Source of the DNA: Melieria omissa
Lineage: Eukaryota > Arthropoda > Insecta > Diptera > Ulidiidae
Length of the DNA stretch: 64,000 nt
Direction of reading: 5' to 3'
NCBI GenBank assembly: GCA_963971225.1
Contig: OZ020267.1
Location: 70,655,718 to 70,719,717, forward strand
Below are positions 33,529-44,926 of the stretch, in pieces. A program made the position numbers and the translations under genes. Positions within the stretch are counted from its first letter, which is position 1. Every line of letters begins with the position of its first letter. Below the pieces are notes generated by a model. The model was not told the DNA's origin. It ran no database searches and saw only the letters and a list, made by a program, of their open reading frames with translations.

Positions 33529-33944
33529 TGTAACGATGAGGCACTCTGTGCTGTGCTATGCATGAATGCTTTTACGAGCATACTTTTAGGCATGCACTTT
33601 AAAATACGGAAAACTTGCTATAATTCTTGCGATATGGCGAGGATGGTTCGCGAAGGTGATGGGCTGTGCGAGAATGGCCGAGCATTGTCCAAGTGCAATG
33701 TGCGAGAACAGTCGGCGCGATAACCAGACAGGTATAAAAGGTAGCAGTGTGCAGCGCAGAGGGTCGAGTCTGTGTTGAGGAAGCAAAGGGGAAACATGCA
33801 ATAGTAGTAGTGTAAAGTAGAACAAGTGTAAATTTGTAAATAAACCGATTGTTGGTTTCTGACTGCGTTTGGCGCTGAGTAATTCAAGTGATTTTATTTT
33901 CAAGCACAATCCAAAATGAACTTAGAGAAGTCATTTTCGTAAAA
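33529..33944 (+). mobile_element. Solo LTR, same family, plus orientation
   Basis: 416 bp starting TGTAACGATGAGGC, flanked by CTAT duplications (33525-33528 and 33945-33948). A TATAAAAGG box lies at 33733 and AATAAACCG at 33839, giving a typical U3-R-U5 layout. The U3 contains CATACTTTTAGGCATGCAC. It is the best-preserved of the four family members in this window. Confidence 0.85.
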
Positions 33945-33948
33945 CTAT

Positions 33949-35785
33949 GTTTGCACAAAATGTGGCACATTCCAATCCATCCCCTTGCTATCTCGACGGA
34001 AAGTCCCGAAATTTGAATAAAATATGCCGATATCAGCTTTCAATATTGCTTCAGCGTTTCTCTCGAGCGTGGTTCGAAAACCAGAAGAGATAGCTGCCTT
34101 AGTGTTCACACTTTTTTGTAGTAGAACTCTCCAGCTTTCCAAAAACGAGTCAATCTCGTTTCTATCTCAAAGAGAAATACAAAAGTGATTTCGTAAAATT
34201 TCCCATTGTTGCCACATGAAGTGCCAATGAAAGTGTTCACACCTTCCAATCAACAATGCTGTTACAAACATATCTTTTGCTGCAACCACTACAAATTGCT
34301 TGAGTCAAAATTCAACCGCAACTTTGAGTTACTCAAAAATTCACAACTAACCACTCAAGTGGTACTACGAGCTGTTTTGCTCTTCTATTTGGCAGCAGTG
34401 GGCGTGTGACATATGAACATACAACGGCAGCCATATGACCTCAATTTCGGAATGGAAAAAACAACAACAACAACAACAACATCAGCAGTAGTAGCAACTA
34501 AAGCCACTCAACTCAATTGAGTATGAAGACTCGAATGGCGCATTTCAGCTCAGTCAACTTAGCTCAGTTCAATAACCAATAAGTTGGCACACAACTTGCA
34601 GTGATTTCATTTTGCTGTTGTTTTGTTTTTTGTTGCTGTTATATCTAAACAATAATCAATAAAACAAATGAGCAAACGTAAGCAGTTTGGTTGCCAAAAA
34701 AATACAGAAATATATAATAAATCGGCCTTCACATAATAAGTAAAAAAGCTTCCCACATGCTTATTGCACTCATTTGTAACAACAACAAAATTAGGCATGT
34801 GGAAAAAAAAAGAGAATTTGCTACTTTTTTTTGGCTGGCTGACTGTTGTGTCACTCATTTACAGACATTTACAAAACAGCTGACACGAGTTGAATAAACT
34901 TGGCGCATGGTGTTGCCAACTATGCCTGCAGCTGGCTTTTGTTGCAGACATTAACGCTGCGAATGGCCGATAACAAATGTCACTGACGGTGTTTGGTCGC
35001 AGCTTTGAATGGTTTTCCATAAAAAAAATACAAAAAAAAAACCATACAAATTTGGCTGCAAAATGTAGTCATGACTGAATCATGAGACAGTTGTTGTAAT
35101 TTTTTTTTAGTAGTAGTTTTCTAGTTTTCTAGTTTTTGTAGTTTTCTAAATGTTTTTCTCTTTTTAGCCAAATTTGGCTCCTTGCAACTTTGAGTCCAAA
35201 AACCAACGAGCTTCTACAGTGACAAATATTTTTCGCGAAATATCTCCAACTTTATTGTTTTGTCAAGGCAACATTTCGTTCTCGACCCATTGGCCACTGT
35301 TTGCATTTGTTGTTGTTTTTTCACTGTGCGTGCGCGCTTTTCTTGTTATTTTATGAATTTTTGTGGTTTGTGTTTGGAAATTTTAATTTTTTTTGTATTT
35401 CAAAATTTTTTGTTTTGCAGTTTGATGTAAATTTTCTGTTTGACTGTTTTGTTGTTGGTATGTGAAAAACAAAAATGTATTGACCACAATGCCGCGCAAT
35501 TGTTTTGACATTAATGTTTGCTGACATCTCGCCAACTACTATTTTATTGTACGTGGCCGCATCGGTGGCAGTTGGATATAATTTTTGACCGCAGAGTTTG
35601 CTTTTGTCAGTATGTGTGTTTCTAGTTTAGTTTTTTTGACGTTTTTGTGTTTTTTCGGGGTCACGATATCGACCGCAACAAAGGAAAAATCAATTAATTC
35701 GAAACATAATAAATACGTTTGAGTGATTATTGAAATTTTTCTCTGTGTAAGTTTTTTGTATTAATCCAATTCTGTGCTTCTGTAC
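33949..35785. other. Unique AT-rich stretch
   Basis: No gene recognised. CAACAACAAC repeat at 34460-34483, T-rich and GTT-rich segments at 35090-35400. Short frames lack any family signature. Confidence 0.5.
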
Positions 35786-35789
35786 TTAA

Positions 35790-37435
35790 CAATGCTTCAC
35801 TTCCCAGATTTTCCTTCCCTAAGTTTCCGCGACTTCGTTTCTGTGACTTCACTTTTCTGTCTTTACTTCCCTGACTTCACTTCGCTAACTTCATTTCTCT
35901 GACTTCGCTTCCTTGACATCACTCCTCCTCTTCCCTCACTTCGCTTCCCCGACTCCATTTCCCTGAATTCGTTTCTTCGACTTCACTTCTTTGACTTCAC
36001 TTCCCTAACGTCACTTCTCCGACTCCACTGATCTTACTTCGATTATCTGATTTCACTTCCTTGACTTCGCTTCTCCGGCGTCACTTCCCTGACTTCGCTT
36101 CCCTGACTTCGCTTCCCTGACTTCGCTTCCCTAACTTCACTTCCTTGGCTTCCCCTCACTTCACTTCCCTGACATCACTCCTCAAACTCCACTTCCTTGA
36201 CATCGTCACTGCCCTGATTTCCCTTCACGAAACTTCACGTTCTTGATTTCACTTTCCTTTCATTGCTTCTCCGACTCCACTTATCTGACTTCGATTATCT
36301 GATTTCACTTCCTTGACTTCGCTTCTCCGGTTTCACTTTCCTGACTTCGCTTCCCTAACTTCACTTCCCCGACGTCCATTTCCTGACTTCGCTTATTTGA
36401 CTTCACTTCGCTGACTTCGCTTCCCTAACTTGACTTCCCCGACTCAACTTCCCTGACATCGCTACAACGTCTCCACTTTCCCGACTTACCTGACTTGGCT
36501 TACCTCACTTAACTTCCTTGACTTTACTTTCCTGGCTTCACTTCCCTGACTTAAGTTCCCTGACTTTGCTTCCCTAACTTCACTTCCCTGACTTCACTCC
36601 TCATACTACACTTCCTTGACATCACTTCTCTGGCTTCATTTCCCTTTATTACTACCCTGACCACACTTCCCTGACTTCACTTCCCTGACTTTACTTCCCT
36701 GACTTCAGTTCCCTGACTTCAGTTCCCTGACTTCAGTTCCCTGACTTTACTTCCCTGACTTTACTTCCCTGACTTCGCTTCCCTAACTTCACTTCCCCGA
36801 CGTCCCTTTCCTGACCTCGCTTATTTGACTTCACTTCGCTGACTTCACTTCCTTAACTTCACTTCCCTAACTTCACTTCCCTGACTAAACATCTCTGACA
36901 TCGCTACCACGTCTCTACTTCCCCGACTAACCTGACTTCGCTTACCTCACTTAACTTCCTTGACTTTACTTTCCTGGCGTCACTTCCCTGACTTAAGTTC
37001 CCTGACTTTGCTTCCCTAACTTTACTTCCCTGACTTCACTCCTCATACTCCACTTCCTTGACATCACTTCTCTGGCTTCATTTCCCTTCATTACTACCCT
37101 GACCATACTTCCCTAACTTTACTTCCCTGAGTTTACTTCCCTGACTTCAGTTCCCTGACTTCAGTTCCCTAATTTCGCTTTCCTTAATTTACTTCCCTGA
37201 CTAAGGTAAGCGACTGACTTCCGCGTCTTCACTTCTTTGAATTAACTTCCCTAATTCGTTTTCCTGTCGTCCCTACCCTGACTTAACTTCCCTGACTTCA
37301 TTTCCTTGACTTCGCTTTCCTGTCTTGACTTCCCCGACTTCGCTTTCCTAATTTCACTTCCCTGCATTCACTTCCCTGATCTCGCTTCCCTGATCTCGCT
37401 TCCTTGATCTCGCTTCCCCGACTTGACTTCCCTGA
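35790..37435. repeat. Minisatellite CTTCACTTCCCTGA, about 14 bp, over 100 copies
   Basis: The whole 1.65 kb is built of imperfect 14-15 bp units such as CTTCACTTCCCTGA and CTTCGCTTCCCTGA, with one strand pyrimidine-rich. Larger duplications are superimposed: 36362-36690 repeats at 36791-37120 (offset about 429 bp), and 36026-36100 repeats at about 36270 (offset about 244 bp). Confidence 0.93.
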
Positions 37436-38799
37436 CAAGCAATTTTAAAATCACAGAAATTTCAAACCAATTACTCAGCTCACTAACAGTCACGTTGCTT
37501 ATTTTTCTTACACTCCTGTTGCCACCCAGTTTGTTGCCACTCCAACTTTGTCGTCTACGTTTGCTGTGTACATCAAATTGCCAATGCACTCATAATTTCT
37601 AATTACAAAGACTACTTTCAAGTGCAGCACAGACGGCACCAGAGAACTTGTATGCCTCTCTCTCCTCTACACTATATATTTTTTTTATAATTATAACCAA
37701 GAATTTGCTTTCAATTTGCGCACAATTTCTTTCACCAACTTGGAGACAACACTTGCAGCGCTAAACTGCGTTGCTCGTTGCTGATTTAATAAACAAATTT
37801 GCGTCTTAGTGGTTGCAACAACTACACTTAGCGCCAAGAAATTAAAAACTACATACAAACCGACCTGAGAGAAAGGATTCTCCTTGTTGTGCTTTATTTG
37901 TTAACACTTTTTTTCTGCAATTTTCCTTGCACCTGACTGCGAGTACAAGCAACGCCATTCGTGTTGCCAACTATTTAAACTCCACAACTAACGCTGCTAA
38001 ACGGCAAAGAAAAATGTATATCAAATAATATGAGAACTGCGCGCTACGTGCTCCTGTTTCATGGTCTGTGGCCGCAGTCTTGAATGGCCGCTCGGTCATT
38101 TTCTTATGCTTTTGCTTTAATCCAGTGGTGGCCATTTTACCGATGCACGTGTACGAATATGAAGGAACCTCCGAGTCGCTGTTACTCGCGAGTAGCCGAA
38201 TGGTCATCACTGTATTAGGTCCTTCGTTTGCGGCCGGTGCTTCAACTATATTTATGGTTTAGCTGATTACTTACTTCGTCCTTGGTTCAGTCACTTTCTC
38301 GCTTCTCTCCCTCGTCTTCTCACTTCATCTCCCTTTTCCCCTGTCTAACTCTCTTCCGGCGCTTGTCAACTTGCGGCCACTGCTGCTTATCTAATGATGA
38401 CGTGCTCAGTTCATTTATCTTGTCTGTAAAAGTCCTTGTTTGTGTCGTAGCGTCGTCTTCTTCTTGTTCTTTCGTTGCCTTCCTGCTGGCCAACTCGGTG
38501 CCAGTAGAACGGCGTTTGGTTGTATTTTTTGCAATTTTGTATTTTTGTTGTTTTCAGGTTTATGTCATTTTTTGTGTGGCTCGTTTCTCTAAAGCTAAAT
38601 GGTTACATGAACAAATATTTCAAAATATCTTCAGAATTATAGGTCGCTCAGTGTTGAAATTTGGAACAGTGTCATGGCGTAAACATGTCGTTCCACAAAT
38701 AAAATTTAATGAGCGTTGGAAAGGGTCGTGGCACTTTTTAAATTCCGGTGTAGCTTTTGAACTATAGCATTCACATCAATGACACACGGTATAAACTTA
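37436..38799. other. Unique stretch, no gene recognised
   Basis: A 161-codon plus-strand frame (38282-38767) starts from a T-rich, serine/cysteine-rich segment and matches nothing I know. An acceptor-like TTGTTTTCAG at about 38559 has no supporting exon. 38040-38260 is GC-richer. Confidence 0.4.
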
Positions 38800-39243
38800 T
38801 TATTTAGTCGTGTCCTTCGGCAGGGGGAATAGGGTGGATTTTGGACAAGGGGGCGGGGCACCACACATGCAACTCAAATTTTTAATATGGAATAATTTCG
38901 GAATTATCAGTCATACAACACTAAAATTTAGTACCCCGTCGTCTCATACATGAGTCATTCTAATGATAAGATTTGATGGGCGTCAGACAAGGGGCGTGGC
39001 GCATTGTTTGTGACCCAAATATTTTGCTGAACTTTAAGTGGCACAGCAATGAAACTAAGTACGAACCTACCATTTTCCCTTCCGACAGACGGGATGGTGC
39101 GGGTATTGAACAAGGGGGCTTGGCACCGCCCATATAACTTAAATCTATATATATATATATACAAGAAAGTGGCTGTATGTGAGTTACGGCATCACACTCA
39201 AACGGACCGTTTGGGCGAGACGAAGTTTGCCGGGTTAGCTAGT
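38800..39243 (+). mobile_element. Helitron-like repeat, 3' part
   Basis: Two diverged units of about 275 bp (GGGGGAATAGGGTGG, ACAAGGGGGCGGGGCACC, then TTTTTAATATGGAATAATTTCGG) match the repeat at 56020-56640. The end, after a TATATATATA tract, reads CAAACGGACCGTTTGGG (hairpin) and GACGAAGTTTGCCGGG, then GTTAGCTAGT. This resembles the CTAG-type 3' ends of insect Helitrons. No protein is encoded. Left boundary uncertain. Confidence 0.55.
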
Positions 39244-42200
39244 AAATTATAATGCACTAAGAACTTTGCAAACCAATAAAAAAAATCAAATAGAATTTGT
39301 AAAAAATTTTTAAAATTATTAAACATTTTCTATAATTAGCTAGTAAATAATTTTAAAAAATGTTGGCAATTATTTACAAATATATATTTATTGCGACTAT
39401 GGGAAAATTAGAACAAAAAACGATAATATTGAAATTCGCTAAAAATTAAAAAAATTATTAAAAAAAATTGAAATAAAATTTTAATAAATGCTTAAAAAAA
39501 TTTTAAAATTAGTAAAGACAAATGTTTAAATTCGTCAATAATTGAAGATTTTCCAAATGTAATTGTCCAAATTTTTTTCATTTATTTTTTATTGTTTAAT
39601 TACTTCTGTAGGCAGTAAGGTGGGTTGTGCAGTTAATCTATTTTGTTTTTACATTAAAAAGTAAGTAAAATTCTTTTGTAATATTTATTCTTAATTTGTT
39701 ACTTTTGCAATATTTATTCTTAATTTTTTGTCGCTACTTTGTGGTTTTAATATTAACTAATTTTTATTTAATTTTTCTTTTGAAAAATGTGCCTGTTGTT
39801 GACTTGCGGCAACGATGCCTTATTTTTTCTTTTAATAAATCATAACTTTGTGTACACGTGCAATGTGTTTTTTACGCTTACAGAAACAAAGAAATAAATA
39901 TTTCTGCCAACTAAAATACAAAACAAAAAAATTTTAATCTAGCAAAAAATTCAAGTTGACCATACTGATTTATGTAGGTTTTTTGCTCACTGCACTGTCA
40001 CTTGCAGAGTGCGCCTAGAAGGCTGCTATGTTTATTTGGCGCCCACTAGCCACAGTGTTTCTGAGTACATGAGGATGCAAGATGGAGTGTATATGTACGA
40101 GTGCACGCAAAGAGGATTTTGAGGGGTTCAAACCCCCTTAAAACATCTGTTTTGCACCAAAATTGTGGTAGGCAAATATGATTTGAAGTGGTTTTGGACG
40201 CAAAAGTTGTGCACAGAACAGTCCCTCTAACCCCCAAATAAAACCACAGTGTGTGTCACTGTATGTGCCTGTGTGTGTGTGTGTATGAGTCTGCGTCCAC
40301 GCGTCGCTTCCTGCTGTCATTAGCAGTGCGCGCATGCGTCCGTCCCCTGGCTGCCTCCGATTCGTTTTCACACGATTCATTGCTGGCCCTGTGCGCTCTA
40401 TCCTCGTCCTTGCAGCTTAATAAGGAAGTAACAGCAATTAATGGTCTCCTGCTGCCGCTCACCTATGGCCTGCTGCTGCCACAGCGACGACACGCTGAAC
40501 GTTGGTGGCAACCGAGCGGCAGCGAGTAAATACATAAATAAAAATGTTCATGCTTTCACGCTAATCTGTATTTTGTAAATAAAAGACAGAAAAACTGACA
40601 TGCACACACACACTCACACATAGACTGTTTACTTTTAGACTGCTGCTACGTGCTGCAGACGCCTTAATGTATGCAATGAATTTTAAGCGCATTTTTGTGG
40701 TGTATGTGTGTGTGCGCGTGTGTGTGTGCAGTGTCTTGTGCGCCAGCAAAACTGTCAGAATTCTCTACAGCAACAGCGTAAAGTAGCAACTTTCTGGGGC
40801 GCCTAAAAGCAGGCTTTTACCTTAAATGCGCAACGAAATTCAATTAAATTTGCAGCCGCCTTCAAAGTATTTTCAAAAATTGCTTCAAAGTCGGCGCTAA
40901 AAGACAAAAACAAAAAACAAAAATTAAAAAGAAGAAGAAACTGCCAAGCAGCTGCCAATGTGAGCCATACACGTTGCTTTACGCATTTAATTAAACTATT
41001 CTAATTAAATTTTCATGAACAACAACAAGTTCAAATGCCGGCAGACAACAACCAACGTTGCTGGCTTTCATCTCCAAAATAGTGCAAAATGCAAATTTGC
41101 CTCAATGCAGACGTTAGGCATTTTAAATGTAAATATGTACAGTTGGCAGCAGCAGCAGCAGTTGGCGGTTGCGACCGCCTAAAGGTATGCACACTTTTCA
41201 ATTACTTTGCACGCATCGCTTGTGGAAACCGACATTGAGTTTGTTTGCGTTTTGCTTTAGAGGTGAAATGCATTTTAGTTGAAATTTGCTTACAGACAAA
41301 CGGCATTACCCGCTGGCATAATGTGCTTCAACGCCCAAAAGTATGCCCTGAAATAATGGAAAATGCAAATTGTAATTGAATGTTGCCGCTCCAAATGATG
41401 AATGGCAAAGGTTTTGTTGCTTTCATCTTGAAAGCAATGCAAATGCTGTATGTGTCCAGCTTTGTGTGCCTGAAAATATGCTTTTAATTTTACTTAGTTA
41501 CATAGAATTGTGTCTGCCATGTGGTCCTTGTCAGCCCAGAAATGATTCATTTTTTTCCATTTCATTATTGCTGCTTCTAATATTTTTTTGTTTCTTTCTT
41601 ATTTGCACCTAAAATGCTGCACACACTTGGGCCATTTCGTTGGTCTTTGGCAAAACCCTATAAGTATGCCATATTAAATTAAATAAGGCAAACAACATCA
41701 CATCGCCTGCAGCTGTTGGCGGTATGCTTTGGTTTTTGTTCGTTTATTTGTCGCTTTCATGTCTTTACTGGTACTTTTTGTGTGACGCCTCTTTTTGCTG
41801 TTGTTGGTGTTTTTTGTTGCTGCTGATGTTTTGTTGTTGTTTTGTGCAGTACTTAAAGAAAATTTGTGGCATATTTTTGTGGGCGATATGCTTGTGGTAA
41901 TAAAATGAAATAAAATAAAATGAATCAAGTCACAGCCACAGCGAGCCAAAGTGGTGTCGAAGGAAAATGAAAACAAAAAACCATGCAGGCGTAAAAATAA
42001 AAGCGACCGAAATAGCAAAGCAGAGGCTTTTCATATATTTTATTGTTGTGCAATTTCGCTGTACTATAAATAGAACGCCGGGGACATGGCATACCTTTAG
42101 GCTTGGCACTTGTATGCAAAAGTGGGCTACAGAGCGCGCACACGTTTTGCACGGCATGTGACCAAAAACAATGTTTTTAAATGTTCTCGCTCAGCTGTTG

Positions 42201-42669
42201 ACATTTTTTTTTTCAAGAATTCAAGAATTCAACAGCTTTTGTGTTGCACAAAATAAGCACAAACACTGCCTAATTCAAGGCGCATAGGGGAACATGAAAT
42301 CTATTAACTTGATACATTTATTAAATTTTATTTTATCTCCATTTAATGTGGCGTAATTGTTTCACATTTTATGCAACGCATGAGGCGCATAAGTAAATTG
42401 AAGCCTAACCTTAGGCGTTGCAAATAAACGAAATAATTGCCTTATTTCAATTTCATGCTGTGAGCAAAAATATGCAATATGCAACACTCGAATGTGTTTG
42501 CCAAAGAAAATTGCATTACATGAAATTATATTAAGTTGAATTTTATGAAATAATGTAAAATGTAATGAAATGAAGTGCAGACTTTTCGCTCCAAAAAGTA
42601 TGCTTTGCTGCTTTTAGCATTTGGCCAAAGATGATGAAATTTCTTGCTAACACAATTTGTTTAGCGGCT
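39244..42669. other. Unique intron-like stretch
   Basis: No gene. AT-only sequence at 39270-39600, CA/TG tracts at 40250-40285, 40600-40620 and 40705-40730, CAG repeat near 41150. The GCGCCTAAAAGTATGC motif occurs repeatedly in both orientations (40800, 41176, 41332, 42090, 42590). Confidence 0.5.
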
Positions 42670-42797
42670 GATTTCAATTTAATCAAATTTGTTCGCATAT
42701 TTTTTGGCGCAACTCAACAATTTTCAAGCTGCTTTAGACCGGCAGAGAACGCGTGTTTTTTACTGATAAAGTTGGCTTGAGTTGGACACTTAGGTTG
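42670..42797 (+). repeat. Source copy of a 127-bp duplicated segment
   Basis: This single-copy-looking segment (starting ATTTCAATTTAATCAAATTT, ending GACACTTAGGTTG) recurs in the same orientation with few changes at 43772-43898, inside an unrelated tandem array. Confidence 0.9.
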
Positions 42798-43229
42798 GCG
42801 TCGATTTTTTGTCTTTGTGGCAATGTGTGTTTGGTAGCAGACAAGTCAATCGAAATCGTGTCGCTGTGGCATGTAAAAAAAAGTGTGTTCGACCATTGCT
42901 GGCAAAACGAACAAAAAGAGAAGAACGAATAGGAATTTGTGGTTTCTGCTGATTTGATTACTTTATCTGCACTTTTTTCATTCATTGGGTATTTGTGGAC
43001 ATTTGTGATTGAATGATTGAATGAATGAATATTTGGCCACTTGATTGGTGAGTACTGGTTGAAATTAATATGAAGGAGTATTTGGCTTTCAGACCCAGGG
43101 GTTTGAATTTAAATAGAGCAATTAAATCAGTTGGGTGTGTGGTCAAAGTTGGGCAAAAGTGGTATTTGGTTTCAGAAATTCGTTGGCATGAATAAGAAGG
43201 CATTTTTGTTCATCCCAAAGGTCGGAGAT

Positions 43230-44010
43230 TGCCGCTTGTCAGCCTATCAGTAGACATCTGAGTAGTTCCTGTGGTGTCAAAAAGCTAAGTAGACTTGGTT
43301 GATTCTCAGTCCCTCAGCAGAAATCTTAGTTGATCCTGCGGTGTCAAAGAGATAATCAGACATGGTGATTACTTCTCAGTCCATCAGTTGACATCTGACT
43401 AGATCCTGTGGTTTTAAGGAGCCAAGTTGCCATGGTGGTCCGTCCATTAGTAGAAAGTTGGGTAGATCCTGCGGGGTCAAAGAACCAAGAAGCCATGGTG
43501 GTTGGTTCTTAATCCATCAGCAGAAATCTAAGTTGATCCTGCGGTGTCAAGGAGATAATCAGGCATGGTGATTACTTCTCAGTCCATCAGTTGACATCTG
43601 ACTAGATCCTGTGGTGTCAAGGAGCCAAGCTGCCATGGTGGTCTGCCCATTAGTAGAAAGTTGGGTAGATCATGTGGTGTCAAAAAACCAAGAAGCCATG
43701 GTGGTTGATTCTCAGTCCATCAGTAGAAACCTAAGTTGATTCTGCGATGTCAAAGAGATAATCAGACATGGTGATTCAATTTAATCAAATTTGTTCGCAT
43801 ATTTTTTGGCGCAGCTCGGCAATTTTCAAGCTGCTTTAGACTGGCAGAGAACGCGTGTTTTTTACTGATAAAGTTGGCTTGAGTTGGACACTTAGGTTGT
43901 CCATCAGTCCATCAGTTGACATCTGAGTAGATCCTGTGGTGATCCTGTCCTGTGAAGAACCAAGAAGTCATGGTGGTCGCTTCTCAGCCCATCAGCAGTA
44001 ATTTAAGAAG
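43230..44010. repeat. Tandem array, about 68-bp units in a 203-bp higher-order repeat
   Basis: Sub-units share CAGTCCATCAG, AGATCCTG(T/C)GGTGTCAA and CATGGTG. Three related but distinct sub-units form a block that recurs at about 43299, 43502 and 43704. The array is interrupted at 43772-43898 by a copy of the segment at 42670-42797 and then resumes. Confidence 0.88.
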
Positions 44011-44926
44011 ATCCTCCCGATTTCGCTGGCAATTTATAAAGATGAATTCAATTCTATTGGACTAACTTTAAATCCTAAAACAACTTTACTTTCAAATTTT
44101 TATCTTCCAAGTGATTTTGTGTCTGGTTAAAATTTCAAGAATCAGTTCAATAATTCGTTTGGACTAACTTTGAATCCAAATACAGAAAGAAACTTCGAGA
44201 CCACACCCAGTGTTAGTGTTGATTTTGTTACTCTTTATCTACTTTCATGTCATAACTTAATTTATCACGCAACTTCTTGTTTTTCTTCTCTTGTTCTTCT
44301 TCTCTTCTATGATTTTTAATGTTTTTCAACAACAGAACAAAAAAAAAAAACAAATAGTGTTGTTGCTTTTGCTTTCAACACTCTTCCACGTTATTATTGC
44401 ATTTTATGTGTACATTCCTGTTTTTGTTGTTGTTGTTATTATTGTTCTTATTAGTTTGCAGCATCGCAAATCTGTTGCTAAATGTTGTTCACTTCTCTCT
44501 GACGTCTTCAGCATTTCGCTTATCTGGCGCTCGTTTGCTTTGCACAGCATAAATCATATTCGGATTACGTAATTGTTTTCAGTGTTGCCGCCGTTTTTTT
44601 TTAGCTATTTTCTTGCACCACTCAATTCTCACGTGCACGCGTTCGCATACTTTTGCCTCGGTGGGATTAGTTGATAGTTAGCTGCAATTTAACGCTCGGG
44701 TTTTTGGTTTTCTTGTTGGTGTTGTTTTTGCTGTTGCTGCTTGGTGTAAGCTGCTTTCTTTTGTGGCCAATTTTGCGGCATTTCGAGTGCAAAGTGTGTG
44801 TGCTTCTGAGTGTGTGTGTCTGTGTGTGTGTAAGCTCGTGGAATTAAACGAAAAGATTAAGCCAGAGTGATGAGCTTTTTAGGCGTTTTACTAAATTGTT
44901 TTTCAGTTGCTATACCCACACACTTA
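44011..44926. other. Unique T-rich stretch
   Basis: No gene recognised. GTT and TG tracts at 44420-44445 and 44800-44832; motifs CATACTTTTGCC (44648) and TTTTTAGGCG (44877). Confidence 0.45.

Noticed and set aside
36480..36495. CAG|GTAAGT on the minus strand (recursive-splice-like)
   Set aside because: It arises from the CTTCACTTCCCTGA minisatellite and has no polypyrimidine tract.
38282..38767. 161-codon plus-strand frame
   Set aside because: No recognisable motif, biased composition and no splice or start support.
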